64,000 nucleotides of DNA from Euzebyella marina (GTDB taxonomy: Bacteria > Bacteroidota > Bacteroidia > Flavobacteriales > Flavobacteriaceae), in the NCBI RefSeq assembly GCF_014855515.1, contig NZ_JACYFK010000006.1:179411-243410 (forward strand), in the 5' to 3' direction. The first letter of the stretch is position 1, and each line of letters opens with the position of its first letter. Position numbers and translations under genes: made by a program. Positions 27,676-36,827 of this stretch are shown piece by piece. The notes beneath the pieces were generated by a model, which was not told the DNA's origin, did no database searches, and saw only the letters and a program-made list of their open reading frames with translations.

Positions 27676-27880
27676 AAAAAAGTTGGGCAAAGGTAAAACT
27701 TATTTCGGATTAAGAAAATGAAAATTTAATCCTAATTATGCACGGCTAAAACTTTCTACAAAACAAAGATCCAAATTCATAGACATCTTTAATTTTCACA
27801 ATCAAAAATTTACAATTCCTCAAAGTTGTGATTTAAATAAAGTATTTTTATAAGATATCAATTGCACCAAGCGAAACACA

Positions 27881-28939
27881 ATGAACCAAAATCAAAACTC
27901 AAGAAGAGACTTTATCAAAACGACCACCCTTGCTTCAAGTGCGAGTCTCATAACACCTATCAACACCTTCGGAATCATTACTAAAAACAACAAAAAAGAA
28001 ATGGTCGGCCACGGAGACTTCAAATATAACGTAGACAAAGAGTGGGGCATTCAAGACCCCTCTAAAATTCCCGTAAACGACTGTCACGAAATGGTGATGG
28101 ATAGTAAAGGTCGTATACTAATGACCACCACAGGTGCCAATAACAATAATGTTTTAGTTTATGACAAATCAGGAAAGGTTCTTGAATCATGGGGCACTGA
28201 ATTTCCTGGTGCTCATGGGTTATCGATAATGGGAGAAAATTCTGATCAATTTCTTTTTATCACCGACCCAGACACCCATAAGGTCACTAAAACCACCATT
28301 GACGGTAAAATTCTTATGACCTTAAATAGACCAAAAGAGGTTGATGGCTATACCAGCGACGAACAATTTAAGCCAACCGAAACGGCTATTTTACCAAATG
28401 GAGAATTTTATATTGCAGATGGCTATGGTGAGAACTATATTATTCATTATGATGCCAAAGGTAATTATTTAAGACACTTTGGAGGCAAAGGTACAGGCGA
28501 AGACCAGTTTAACTGTTGTCATGGTATCACCTTAGATACTCGCGATAAAGCCAACCCTACTTTATTAATAACCTCAAGGGCCAGTCAAGAATTTAAAAGG
28601 TTCACTTTAGACGGAAAACATATTGAAACCATAAAGCTGCCTGGGTGCTCTATATGCAGGCCTGTAATAAAAAATGGGAATATCTATTTTGCTGTTATCG
28701 TTACAAAAACATGGGACAGCTATGATGGCATGATAGCCGTCTTGGATGGCGACAATAAAATTATATCGCTACCTGGCGGAAGTGCGCCCGATTACAGTTC
28801 TGGAACCCTCAAAGAGCCTACCTATGATGGTAAGACCTTTAGAAACCCCCATGATGTTTTAGTAGATGACGATGGAAATCTTTATGTTCCCCAATGGAAT
28901 TCAGGTAAAACCTACCCCATTAAACTAACAAGAGTTTAG
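27881..28939 (+). CDS. Tat-exported NHL/six-bladed propeller protein
   Basis: 352 residues with a clear twin-arginine leader (SRRDFIKTTTLASSAS). The rest reads as NHL-type beta-propeller repeats: CHEMVMDSKGRILMTTTG, GAHGLSIMGE, PTETAILPNGEFYIADGYG, QFNCCHGITLDT, NPHDVLVDDDGNLYVPQWN. The histidines in several blades recall the peptidyl-glycine lyase fold, but no function is assigned. Monocistronic, between two tRNA-Val genes; the terminator at 29005-29037 follows. Confidence 0.82.
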   Translation: MNQNQNSRRDFIKTTTLASSASLITPINTFGIITKNNKKEMVGHGDFKYNVDKEWGIQDPSKIPVNDCHEMVMDSKGRILMTTTGANNNNVLVYDKSGKVLESWGTEFPGAHGLSIMGENSDQFLFITDPDTHKVTKTTIDGKILMTLNRPKEVDGYTSDEQFKPTETAILPNGEFYIADGYGENYIIHYDAKGNYLRHFGGKGTGEDQFNCCHGITLDTRDKANPTLLITSRASQEFKRFTLDGKHIETIKLPGCSICRPVIKNGNIYFAVIVTKTWDSYDGMIAVLDGDNKIISLPGGSAPDYSSGTLKEPTYDGKTFRNPHDVLVDDDGNLYVPQWNSGKTYPIKLTRV

Positions 28940-29004
28940 GTTCTTTCAGGAAATTTATTCCGTTTTGAAGACACACAGAACCTAAAAACTTAATGAATAG
29001 AAAT

Positions 29005-29037
29005 AAAAAAACCAGATTTTTTAAGTCTGGTTTTTTT
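29005..29037. terminator. bidirectional hairpin terminator
   Basis: AAAAAAACCAGA pairs with TCTGGTTTTTTT around a 9-base loop. It ends the propeller gene on the plus strand and also lies directly after the tRNA-Val(UAC) on the minus strand. Confidence 0.88.
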
Positions 29038-29039
29038 CG

Positions 29040-29114
29040 TGGGCAATGAGGGATTCGAACCCCCGACCCCCTCGGTGTAAACGAGGTGCTCTGAACCAAC
29101 TGAGCTAATTGCCC
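29040..29114 (-). tRNA. tRNA-Val (TAC)
   Basis: A 75-base cloverleaf on the minus strand: acceptor GGGCAAT/ATTGCCC, discriminator A, D-stem GCTC/GAGC, anticodon stem CCTCG/CGAGG with loop TTTACAC (anticodon TAC), T-stem GGGGG/CCCTC with one G-T pair. CCA is not encoded. It follows folC and may be part of that transcript. Confidence 0.93.
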
Positions 29115-29174
29115 GAAAAGGTGTGCAAATATAGAATTCTTTTATTTACTCCCAAAGAAAAATGAAAATAAAAT

Positions 29175-30386
29175 TTAAAGTATTTCAGCCACTGTAAAAG
29201 TGCTTCCACCAACGTACACAAAATCAACATTTTCCGCAGAACTTAAAGCCTCGGTGTAAGCTGCCCTAACAGAGTTAAAAGCAGTACCGTTTAATCCAAA
29301 TTGGCTTGCTTTAGCCTCTAACACCTCTACAGGCAAGCCTCTTTCCAAATTAGGTCTACACCAATAGTACATGGCTTTCTGAGGCAACAAAGGCAAAATG
29401 GCGTTTAAATCCTTTCCCTTTACAAAGCCTATTACCATATGCAGGTTACGGTACTTTTGTTTAGAAATTTGCCTGACAATCAATGCCAAGCCTTCTTTAT
29501 TATGGGCCGTATCACAAATTACCATTGGTCGGTCGTTCAGCTTTTGCCAACGCCCCATTAGACCGGTATTAGAAATGACATTTTTGAGTCCGTTTTTGAT
29601 GTGTTCTTCCTTCACATCAAAATCATGCAACAAATTAATTACGCCCAGCACCCCCTTAATATTCTTTGCTTGATAATCTCCCAATAAAGCAACTTCGTAA
29701 TTATTGTAAGATCGGTCTTCCGCAAAATAAATTTGGGCATTGCGCTCGTCAGCCAATCGTTTAAAAACATCAACGGTCTCTTCTTGAAATTCACTGATTA
29801 CTACTGGCACCTTTTCCTTAATAATACCGCCCTTCTCATAAGCGATTTTTTCAAGCGTATCTCCTAACATGTCAGTATGATCCAAACCGATATTGGTGAT
29901 AAGGGATACTTCAGGAGTAATTATGTTAGTTGAATCCAATCTCCCGCCCAATCCAACTTCAATTATCGCTATATCGACTTGCTCATCTGCAAAATGTTCA
30001 AACGCCATACCTACGGTCATTTCAAAGAAAGACAAATGTCTTTTTTCAAAAAAGGACTTATTGGCTTCAATGAAATCAATGACAGTATTTTTTGGAATGG
30101 GGTTTCCGTTAATTCGAATTCGCTCTCGAAAATCTTTTAAATGTGGAGAAGTATAAAGCCCCACCTTATAACCTGCCTCTTGAAGAATAGAGGCCAGCAT
30201 GTGACTACTTGAACCTTTTCCGTTCGTACCGGCTACGTGAATAATTTTAAATCTCTTATGGGGATCGCCCAGATGTTCGGAAAAAGCAATTATTCCATCA
30301 AGTTTACCGCTGAAAGCCTTTGCGCCTTGTTGTTGGTACATTGGAAGTTGGGCAAACATCCAATCCAAAGTTTCCTGATAGGTCAC
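29175..30386 (-). CDS. folC: folylpolyglutamate synthase / dihydrofolate synthase
   Basis: Adds glutamate to dihydropteroate and folates. 403 residues with the ATP loop VAGTNGKGSSSHMLAS near residue 50, YTSPHLKDFRERIRING, EVGLGGRLDSTNII and the Mur-ligase-type ICDTAHNKEGL. Its start overlaps the tonB stop by four bases (ATGA), so it is translationally coupled as the last gene of the exbB-exbD-tonB run, a link without obvious functional reason. Confidence 0.94.
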   Translation of the reverse strand: MTYQETLDWMFAQLPMYQQQGAKAFSGKLDGIIAFSEHLGDPHKRFKIIHVAGTNGKGSSSHMLASILQEAGYKVGLYTSPHLKDFRERIRINGNPIPKNTVIDFIEANKSFFEKRHLSFFEMTVGMAFEHFADEQVDIAIIEVGLGGRLDSTNIITPEVSLITNIGLDHTDMLGDTLEKIAYEKGGIIKEKVPVVISEFQEETVDVFKRLADERNAQIYFAEDRSYNNYEVALLGDYQAKNIKGVLGVINLLHDFDVKEEHIKNGLKNVISNTGLMGRWQKLNDRPMVICDTAHNKEGLALIVRQISKQKYRNLHMVIGFVKGKDLNAILPLLPQKAMYYWCRPNLERGLPVEVLEAKASQFGLNGTAFNSVRAAYTEALSSAENVDFVYVGGSTFTVAEIL

Positions 30387-31333
30387 TCTCCCAATTTAAA
30401 GTTCACGACAACAAAGCCAACTTGCTGGCTCGGCGCATTGGAATCTAAGTTCCACTTATGCTTAAAGGCTGTTTTCTTTGCAGGATCCAATAGGCACGGA
30501 CTGTTATTTGTGGTTCCCTTGACCCCGGGAGTAGCGCTCACTACATTACCATTACGGTCTACCACGATTTTAACCACTACCCTACCTTCTTCGTTACAAT
30601 CTTGTTTGACCTGGCCTTTACTGACTAAAGATCTACCGTTTAAACCATACCCTCCTGTACCACTACCAGAACCGGGAGCACCGTAGTAACTCGTGGCATA
30701 GGGATCACCTCCGGGCTGGCCTTTATCACCTGCCCTACTGTCATCACCTTCGCTACCCGAAGCCGTACCCTCTGACTTACTGATACCTCCTATCAGTTCA
30801 TCAAGTTTCTTCTTTTTAGCTTCTTGTTCTTGCCTGGCTCGCTCTTCGGCTTCTCTTTTCTCTCGGGCTACCCTTTCAGCTTCGGCCTTTTTTCGCTCCT
30901 CAGCTTCTGCCGCTTTTTTCTTGGCCAAACGCTCGGCTTCCTCGGCCTTTCTTTTTGCCTCCTGGGCTTTCTTTATACGAATAGACTCTTCGTTTTCTTG
31001 AGTTAGCACCTTTTCGGATGGGGCTTCCTCGGCAACAACTTCCTCAGGTACTTCTTCTGGCACTTCCTCTTCAACAACTTCTTCCTCTACCGCTTGCTCT
31101 TGCTGGGTCGGTTCTACAGGGGGCGTATCTAAAGGTTCGGAACGTACAGGTTCTTTAGGCTGTACATTTCCGCTACCAAACTCCATTGTTCCAAAATTAA
31201 CGGTGATCCCGTTCTCTTCTGGAGGATCCATATAAGTTAGGCCGATATAAAACATAACAAGAAGAAGCACGCTTAGTAGAAAGGTAGTAAGCGTGAAAGA
31301 TTTTTTCTTGTGTCTCGTGTCTAGAAATGACAT
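30383..31333 (-). CDS. energy transducer TonB-like protein
   Basis: Couples proton motive force from ExbBD to outer-membrane receptors. 316 residues: one N-terminal membrane helix (about 14-34), a Glu/Pro/Val-rich spacer (about 60-110), a long charged Ala/Lys/Glu coiled coil (about 115-180), a glycine/serine-rich linker (GSGSGTGGYGLNGRSL) and a C-terminal TonB/TolA-like domain (GRVVVKIVVDRNGNV, VGFVVVNFKLGE) that holds two cysteines. The coiled coil gives it a TolA-like look. It shares a base with exbD and overlaps folC. Confidence 0.88.
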   Translation of the reverse strand: MSFLDTRHKKKSFTLTTFLLSVLLLVMFYIGLTYMDPPEENGITVNFGTMEFGSGNVQPKEPVRSEPLDTPPVEPTQQEQAVEEEVVEEEVPEEVPEEVVAEEAPSEKVLTQENEESIRIKKAQEAKRKAEEAERLAKKKAAEAEERKKAEAERVAREKREAEERARQEQEAKKKKLDELIGGISKSEGTASGSEGDDSRAGDKGQPGGDPYATSYYGAPGSGSGTGGYGLNGRSLVSKGQVKQDCNEEGRVVVKIVVDRNGNVVSATPGVKGTTNNSPCLLDPAKKTAFKHKWNLDSNAPSQQVGFVVVNFKLGE

Positions 31334-31719
31334 TAATTGGGGCGCACGGCCAAGATTACCTTGTAATTATTTCTATTGGCGATATCCATAACGTTTACTG
31401 CCTCTTTTATGGCCACGCTTTCTTCCGCTCTTAAAATAATAGTAGGCTTATCCTGTCCCTCAAGTGCTTTTTTTAGTTCAATTTCAATGTATTCTCCGTT
31501 GATCCGTTCATTGTTGACAAAATACTGTAAGTTCTTATCAATACTTACGGAAACATTCTGCGTATTGGTAGATTTGCCCTTTGCCTTTGGCAACAACAAA
31601 TCCAATGCGTTAGGTGAATTGGCAGTTAGCATGAAAAATATCAACAACAGAAACACGATATCTGTCATAGAAGACATGCTAAAATCTGGACTGACCTTAT
31701 TTCTACCCTTTAATTTCAT
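31333..31719 (-). CDS. exbD: biopolymer transporter ExbD
   Basis: 128 residues, one membrane helix (SMTDIVFLLLIFFMLTANS) with the proton-handling aspartate in MTDIVFLL, followed by the periplasmic ExbD domain ending in YKVILAVRPN. Works with the ExbB homologue 9 bases upstream. Its stop overlaps the start of the TonB gene. Confidence 0.93.
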   Translation of the reverse strand: MKLKGRNKVSPDFSMSSMTDIVFLLLIFFMLTANSPNALDLLLPKAKGKSTNTQNVSVSIDKNLQYFVNNERINGEYIEIELKKALEGQDKPTIILRAEESVAIKEAVNVMDIANRNNYKVILAVRPN

Positions 31720-31728
31720 TTTCTGAGA

Positions 31729-32421
31729 TTATAACGGTTCGTTCAGCAAATCCAAGAATTCTACTGCATTCGCTTCCATTTTATGCACCACCTTATCGGT
31801 TCTATTGACCAGGTGATTATAACCTATATAAGCGATAATACCTACTATAAGACCTGCTACGGTGGTTGTCATCGCCGTATAAATACCTGATGCCAATGAA
31901 CCCATTTCAGCTTGGCCACCACTGGTAGCCATTTCATGGAATGCCAAAATCATACCAATAACGGTTCCTAAAAACCCAATCATCGGTGCCGCACCGGCAA
32001 CAGTTGCCAAAATGCTAACGTTTTTCTCTAACTTATAAACCTCTAAGGTACCGGCATTTTCAATGGCGGTATTAATATCGTCAAGAGGTTTGCCTATACG
32101 AGAAACCCCCTTTTCGGTCAGCCTTGCAACCGGAGAATCGGTTTGTGCACATAGCAACTTGGCAGCTTCTAACTTACCATTGGTAACATGGTCACGTATT
32201 TGGTTCATGAAGTTCTTATCAATCTTTGATGCAGCCTTTATCGCAAACAGACGCTCGAAATAAATGTACAAAGCCACAAATAGAAGAATGAAAAGTACCG
32301 TGATTATCAACACGCTTCCCGTACCACCATTGAAGATAAGATCGATTACAGAAAGTGTTTTTTCCTCAGACATCACATCGCCCACAGCGGGGTCTTGCGC
32401 CACATCTTGAAATAGCATCAT
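31729..32421 (-). CDS. exbB: MotA/TolQ/ExbB proton channel protein
   Basis: 230 residues with three membrane helices (about 33-55, 130-155, 170-200). ATVAGAAPMIGFLGTVIGMILAF and ASGIYTAMTTTVAGLIVGI are the TolQ/ExbB signature segments. First gene of the exbB-exbD-tonB-folC run; two ATG codons are adjacent at the start. A 51-base gap separates it from nhaD upstream. Confidence 0.93.
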   Translation of the reverse strand: MMLFQDVAQDPAVGDVMSEEKTLSVIDLIFNGGTGSVLIITVLFILLFVALYIYFERLFAIKAASKIDKNFMNQIRDHVTNGKLEAAKLLCAQTDSPVARLTEKGVSRIGKPLDDINTAIENAGTLEVYKLEKNVSILATVAGAAPMIGFLGTVIGMILAFHEMATSGGQAEMGSLASGIYTAMTTTVAGLIVGIIAYIGYNHLVNRTDKVVHKMEANAVEFLDLLNEPL

Positions 32422-32472
32422 AGTATTCTTAGTTATTACAGTTGCCTCTATAACGGTATTTTGTCGATTAAA

Positions 32473-33840
32473 TTATCCGTGTAGCACAAAATTTCTTATC
32501 AAGGCAAAAGCTACCGCACCACCAATAAAACCTACAAAGGCCAACCAAGTGATTTTCTTTAGATACCAGAAAAAATCAATTTTTTCCATACCCATAGCAA
32601 CAACACCGGCAGCAGAACCGATAATCAACATACTACCACCTGTACCAGCTGAATAAGCGATAAAGTGCCAAACAGGATCATCAATAGGAACAGAGAACAT
32701 ACCCATACTGGCAGCCACCAAAGGAACGTTATCAATAACCGCAGACCCGATACCAAGAATCAAAACCACTAAATCGGAAACTAGTTCGCCAGCTGATTCG
32801 GTACCCAACATTGGTAGGTTACTTTCAAGGCTTTCAGCAAAATGGAACAACATTCCCAACGATTCTAAGGCGGCAACAGCCAATAAAATACCAAGGAAGA
32901 AAAGTATACTTGGCATCTCAATCTTAGAAAGGGAAGCGTGAACAGGACTGTGGTGACCTGCCGTATCATGGCCTTCACCATCTACGGTAGACAAGCTAAA
33001 TTTAGAGCTACTGTAAATCTCGGCAAAGGTCGCTACCACGGCAAGAGACAACATCATACCCACATAAGGAGGCAAATGTGTAATCGTCTTAAAAAATGGC
33101 ACAAATACAATTGCCCCTAAGCCAAGGTATAACATAGTAGAACCAAATTTTGATTTCGGTGCTTCATCAGCTTCAGAATCCATTTCTATAGTTCCGCTGA
33201 AAGCTTTATATCTACTAGCCAATAAAACGGGCAAAACCATACAAATAATTGAAGGGACCAATACGTGCTCGACCAAAAGCGGGGCGGTTACCTTATTACC
33301 GATCCATAACATGGTAGTAGTAACATCACCAATGGGTGACCAGGCACCACCAGCGTTTGCAGCGATTATAATCAAACCTGCAAACCATAAACGAGTTTCT
33401 CTTTCTTTGACCACTTTTTGCAAGATGGTAATCAAAACGATGGTCGCGGTCAGGTTGTCAATAATTGCCGAAAGAATAAATGCCAAAATAGAGAACAGCC
33501 ATAACAGTTTTCTCTTGCTTTTGGTCTTTATATAGCCTTTAATTGTGGCAAAACCATCGAAATAATCTATGATTTCAACAATGGTCATCGCCCCCAAGAG
33601 AAACACGAGAATCTCTGCTGTTTTACCTAAATGATGAAGTAAAATTTCATCGATATGGGTGGGTTCCAGCTCTTTTAAAGCCGTGTTCACCTCAAAAACA
33701 TCCATATGGGCCAAAGCGATTACTGCCCATAGAATGGCCATCATTGCCAATGCAGGAATAAGCTTGTCGATTTTTAGGTTATGTTCCATGGTTATCGCCA
33801 GATAACCTACAATAAATACAATGATGATAATTGTCTCCAT
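32473..33840 (-). CDS. nhaD: sodium:proton antiporter NhaD
   Basis: An inner-membrane Na+/H+ antiporter of the NhaD type, 455 residues and about 12 helices. IDYFDGFATIKGYIKTKSKR, AIIDNLTATIVLITIL, AANAGGAWSPIGDVTTTMLW and SAVIDNVPLVAASMGMF are the conserved ion-path motifs with the paired aspartates in IDN. It follows the dehydrogenase gene by 12 bases. Sodium extrusion fits a marine host. Confidence 0.93.
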   Translation of the reverse strand: METIIIIVFIVGYLAITMEHNLKIDKLIPALAMMAILWAVIALAHMDVFEVNTALKELEPTHIDEILLHHLGKTAEILVFLLGAMTIVEIIDYFDGFATIKGYIKTKSKRKLLWLFSILAFILSAIIDNLTATIVLITILQKVVKERETRLWFAGLIIIAANAGGAWSPIGDVTTTMLWIGNKVTAPLLVEHVLVPSIICMVLPVLLASRYKAFSGTIEMDSEADEAPKSKFGSTMLYLGLGAIVFVPFFKTITHLPPYVGMMLSLAVVATFAEIYSSSKFSLSTVDGEGHDTAGHHSPVHASLSKIEMPSILFFLGILLAVAALESLGMLFHFAESLESNLPMLGTESAGELVSDLVVLILGIGSAVIDNVPLVAASMGMFSVPIDDPVWHFIAYSAGTGGSMLIIGSAAGVVAMGMEKIDFFWYLKKITWLAFVGFIGGAVAFALIRNFVLHG

Positions 33841-33852
33841 GTTCTCTTCGTT

Positions 33853-35085
33853 TTATATTAGTTGTTTTAGTGCAATTTCAAATGCGGTTTTACTGATATT
33901 TTTTGGTGTTGGATTTTGGCTAAAGATATTTAAAATTGCCTTCCTAATAGTATGGGAAGTATCATTAAATATCATTTCATCATCCATGGCAACCCTTTTT
34001 TCCATAAAGTATGCAAACACCCGGGCCATACCACAGTTCGATATAAAATCAGGAATCAAACTCACCTTGCCATCGGCATATTCCATAATCGGCCCAAAGA
34101 AAATCTCTTTATCAGCGAACGGAACGTTGGCACCACACGAGACCACTTCAAGGCCACTTTGAATCATTGATTCAATTTGACTTTTTGTTATTAGACGGGA
34201 AGCGGCACAAGGAGCAAAAATCTCCGTCGGCATTTTCCAGATTCTTTCATTTATCTCCTCAAAGGAAATCAAACTTCCAGATTCAGGAATTAGGGTATTA
34301 CCCATTTTCTTCAAAAAAAGCGCCCTTATCTCATCGTAGGTAAAACCCTCTTCATTGATCAAACCACCTGCCCTATCGATAATACCGACCACTTTTGCGC
34401 CCATTTGGGCCAAATAATATGCAGCGGCCGCACCGACATTACCAAAACCTTGAACAACAGCCCTTTTACCAACTACGTCACCCCCATAAATTTCGTAGAA
34501 ATGTTTGACCGCCTCGGCAACACCAAAGCCTGTAATCATATCGGCAACGGTATATTTTCTAGAGGTATCAGGTGAATAACTTAGATTTTCGATGGGCTTA
34601 ATAACCCCTAAGCGAAGCTGTCCGATTCTATTTATCTTATCAGCCTCCGTGGGCTTAAAATGACCATTAAAAACTCCTTCTTGCGGATGCCACACTCCGG
34701 CATCTTCGGTAATGGGAATCACTTCGTGAATTTCATCAACATTTAAGTCGCCCCCAGTACCATAATAGCTTTTCAGCAATGGCGATACCGCATGGTACCA
34801 GCGTTCGAGAACGCCTTTTTTTCTTGGATCATTGGGGTCGAAATTAATTCCCGATTTAGCTCCGCCTATCGGAGGACCAGAAACCGTAAACTTGACTTCC
34901 ATGGTCTTCGCCAAAGAAAGCACCTCGTTCATATCGAGACCTTGACGCATTCGGGTGCCGCCCCCGGCAGCGCCCCCTCTTAGGGAATTAATTACCGTCC
35001 ATCCCTCTGCATCCGTAAGGGAATCTTTCCAGTTAAAGACAATTTCAGGCGGTTTATTTTCGTAAGTATGAAGTAATTCTTTCAT
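33853..35085 (-). CDS. Glu/Leu/Phe/Val-type amino acid dehydrogenase
   Basis: NAD(P)-linked oxidative deaminase of the Glu/Leu/Phe/Val family, 410 residues. The catalytic lysine is in PPIGGAKSGI near residue 80, with GGTRMRQGLD before it and the Rossmann motif VQGFGNVGAAAAYYLAQMG near 210. Substrate is uncertain: the length is that of glutamate dehydrogenase, but sequence by eye does not exclude leucine. gltBD (glutamate synthase) begin 1.7 kb away, so both directions of glutamate metabolism sit close together. Confidence 0.88.
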   Translation of the reverse strand: MKELLHTYENKPPEIVFNWKDSLTDAEGWTVINSLRGGAAGGGTRMRQGLDMNEVLSLAKTMEVKFTVSGPPIGGAKSGINFDPNDPRKKGVLERWYHAVSPLLKSYYGTGGDLNVDEIHEVIPITEDAGVWHPQEGVFNGHFKPTEADKINRIGQLRLGVIKPIENLSYSPDTSRKYTVADMITGFGVAEAVKHFYEIYGGDVVGKRAVVQGFGNVGAAAAYYLAQMGAKVVGIIDRAGGLINEEGFTYDEIRALFLKKMGNTLIPESGSLISFEEINERIWKMPTEIFAPCAASRLITKSQIESMIQSGLEVVSCGANVPFADKEIFFGPIMEYADGKVSLIPDFISNCGMARVFAYFMEKRVAMDDEMIFNDTSHTIRKAILNIFSQNPTPKNISKTAFEIALKQLI

Positions 35086-35214
35086 TGAATTGATTTAAAA
35101 TTAAAAGACAGATGATGTGCGAATAAAAATGCGAAAGTTGCTTATGTAGAACCCCAAAAGGGGCTAATGCTGTCTCATAATTTTATTTTTTAATCAATTT
35201 TTAAGGATGCCAGA

Positions 35215-35222
35215 CAAATATA
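35215..35222 (-). promoter_or_regulatory. possible -7 promoter element for the dehydrogenase-nhaD run
   Basis: The minus strand reads TATATTTG, an exact TAnnTTTG match, about 130 bases upstream of the start. A CCCC-AAAA-GGGG hairpin (35153-35164) lies in the leader between. No clear -33 TTG at normal spacing. Confidence 0.3.
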
Positions 35223-35358
35223 AAAATTTGCGACCGTATTATATACTTTTAACAATTACTCTTAAAAATAATGTATCTTTCAAATCGGCGCATCGAACAC
35301 GTACTTATACAGCCATCTCAAGGCTAAAATGTTAACCCCCTAACACTCAACAACTACT

Positions 35359-36501
35359 ATGGATTTTTCACTTTCTGAGGAACAAGAAATGATACGACAG
35401 GCGGCAAGAGATTTTGCCCAGAATGAACTTTTGCCCGGTGTCATCGAAAGAGATGAAAATCAAACCTTCCCAAAAGAACAAATCAAAAAACTGGGAGAAC
35501 TCGGTTTTTTAGGAATGATGACAGACCCAAAATACAATGGCAGCGGTATGGATACCCTCTCTTACGTCATCGCCATGGAGGAACTATCAAAGGTAGACGC
35601 CTCAACTTCAGTTGTTGTTTCGGTCAACAATTCATTGGTATGCTGGGGGCTGGAAACTTTTGGAAACGAGCAACAAAAAGAAAAATACCTAAGCCGTCTG
35701 GCCTCGGGTGAAATTATTGGTGCGTTCTGTCTTTCAGAACCCGAAGCTGGTAGCGACGCCACCTCTCAAAGAACCACTGCAATCGACCAAGGCGACCATT
35801 ACATTTTAAACGGCACCAAAAACTGGATCACTAATGGTGGTACCGCAGAGGTATATCTAGTTATCGCCCAAACCGATAAAGAAAAGGGACATAAGGGAAT
35901 CAACGCCTTAATTGTTGAAAAAGACATGAAGGGATTCGAAATCGGCCCGAAAGAAAACAAGTTAGGCATTCGTGGGAGCGATACACACTCGCTCATTTTT
36001 AATGACGTCAAGGTACCCAAAGAAAATAGGATAGGCGAAGATGGTTTCGGATTCAAGTTTGCAATGAAAACATTATCTGGGGGCAGAATCGGAATTGCCG
36101 CCCAAGCTTTAGGCATAGCTGCCGGGGCATATGAATTGGCCTTGAAATACTCAAAAGAAAGAAAGGCATTCGGCACCGAAATTGCCAACCATCAGGCCAT
36201 AGCCTTTAAGTTAGCCGACATGCACACACAAATTGAAGCCGCGCGACTACTGGTTTATAAAGCAGCCAGAGATAAAGATGAAGGAAAGAATTACGATTTA
36301 TCAGGCGCCATGGCTAAACTTTATGCTTCTCAGGTGGCAATGGATACGGCTGTAGAAGCCGTTCAAATACATGGTGGAAACGGTTTTGTTAAAGATTATC
36401 ACGTAGAACGTCTTATGAGGGATGCGAAAATCACGCAAATCTATGAAGGCACTTCTGAGATTCAGAAAATAGTCATTTCAAGGTCGATTTTACGGGATTA
36501 A
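35359..36501 (+). CDS. acyl-CoA dehydrogenase (short-chain type)
   Basis: Flavoprotein of beta-oxidation, 380 residues. LGFLGMMTDPKYNGSGMDTL, GAFCLSEPEAGSDATSQRTTA, YILNGTKNWITNGG, FGTEIANHQAIAFKLADMHT and YEGTSEIQKIVISRSILRD carry the FAD/substrate contacts and the catalytic glutamate in IYEGTSE. Monocistronic. Chain-length preference is a guess from overall resemblance to butyryl-CoA dehydrogenase. Confidence 0.93.
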   Translation: MDFSLSEEQEMIRQAARDFAQNELLPGVIERDENQTFPKEQIKKLGELGFLGMMTDPKYNGSGMDTLSYVIAMEELSKVDASTSVVVSVNNSLVCWGLETFGNEQQKEKYLSRLASGEIIGAFCLSEPEAGSDATSQRTTAIDQGDHYILNGTKNWITNGGTAEVYLVIAQTDKEKGHKGINALIVEKDMKGFEIGPKENKLGIRGSDTHSLIFNDVKVPKENRIGEDGFGFKFAMKTLSGGRIGIAAQALGIAAGAYELALKYSKERKAFGTEIANHQAIAFKLADMHTQIEAARLLVYKAARDKDEGKNYDLSGAMAKLYASQVAMDTAVEAVQIHGGNGFVKDYHVERLMRDAKITQIYEGTSEIQKIVISRSILRD

Positions 36502-36827
36502 GCCACAACCTTATAGCAATTCAATACAAACACCCCTCTTAAATAAGGGGTGCAACCAACTAAAAATTCCATATTTTGTTCAAAACCCTTTCATCGATAG
36601 GGTTATTTGTTACAAAAGACAATCTATTGACCGCCGACCCCTTCAAAAACTTTATTACATGAATGTAATGGCCTAAATTTACCATTCTGATAATTTAGAG
36701 GGGTTGATAATCCATATTTAAACATATTTTAACGTTTTATTAAAAACGTTGAATTTTTATTCGATTGTCCCGAAAACACTGTATATAATGCATCAAAAAA
36801 GTTATTTTTGAGGAAATACCATAATAT
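36502..36827 (+). other. 326-base intergenic region before gltB
   Basis: Contains a hairpin CACCCCT/AGGGGTG (36531-36552) without a T-run, possibly a weak terminator for the acyl-CoA dehydrogenase, and an AT-rich stretch leading to gltB. A TATTTTTG (-7 consensus TAnnTTTG) at 36803-36810 is close to the gltB start. No reading frame or structured RNA that I can support. Confidence 0.45.
36803..36810 (+). promoter_or_regulatory. possible -7 promoter element for gltB
   Basis: TATTTTTG matches TAnnTTTG exactly and would place the transcription start about 12 bases before the gltB ATG. No -33 TTG at the normal distance is seen. Confidence 0.3.

Noticed and set aside
35799..36188. Open frame antisense to the acyl-CoA dehydrogenase gene
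   Set aside because: Shadow of a strongly supported gene; no recognisable domain and no leader.
36531..36552. Hairpin after the acyl-CoA dehydrogenase as a terminator
   Set aside because: Short stem and no T-run on either side; kept only as a remark on the intergenic region.
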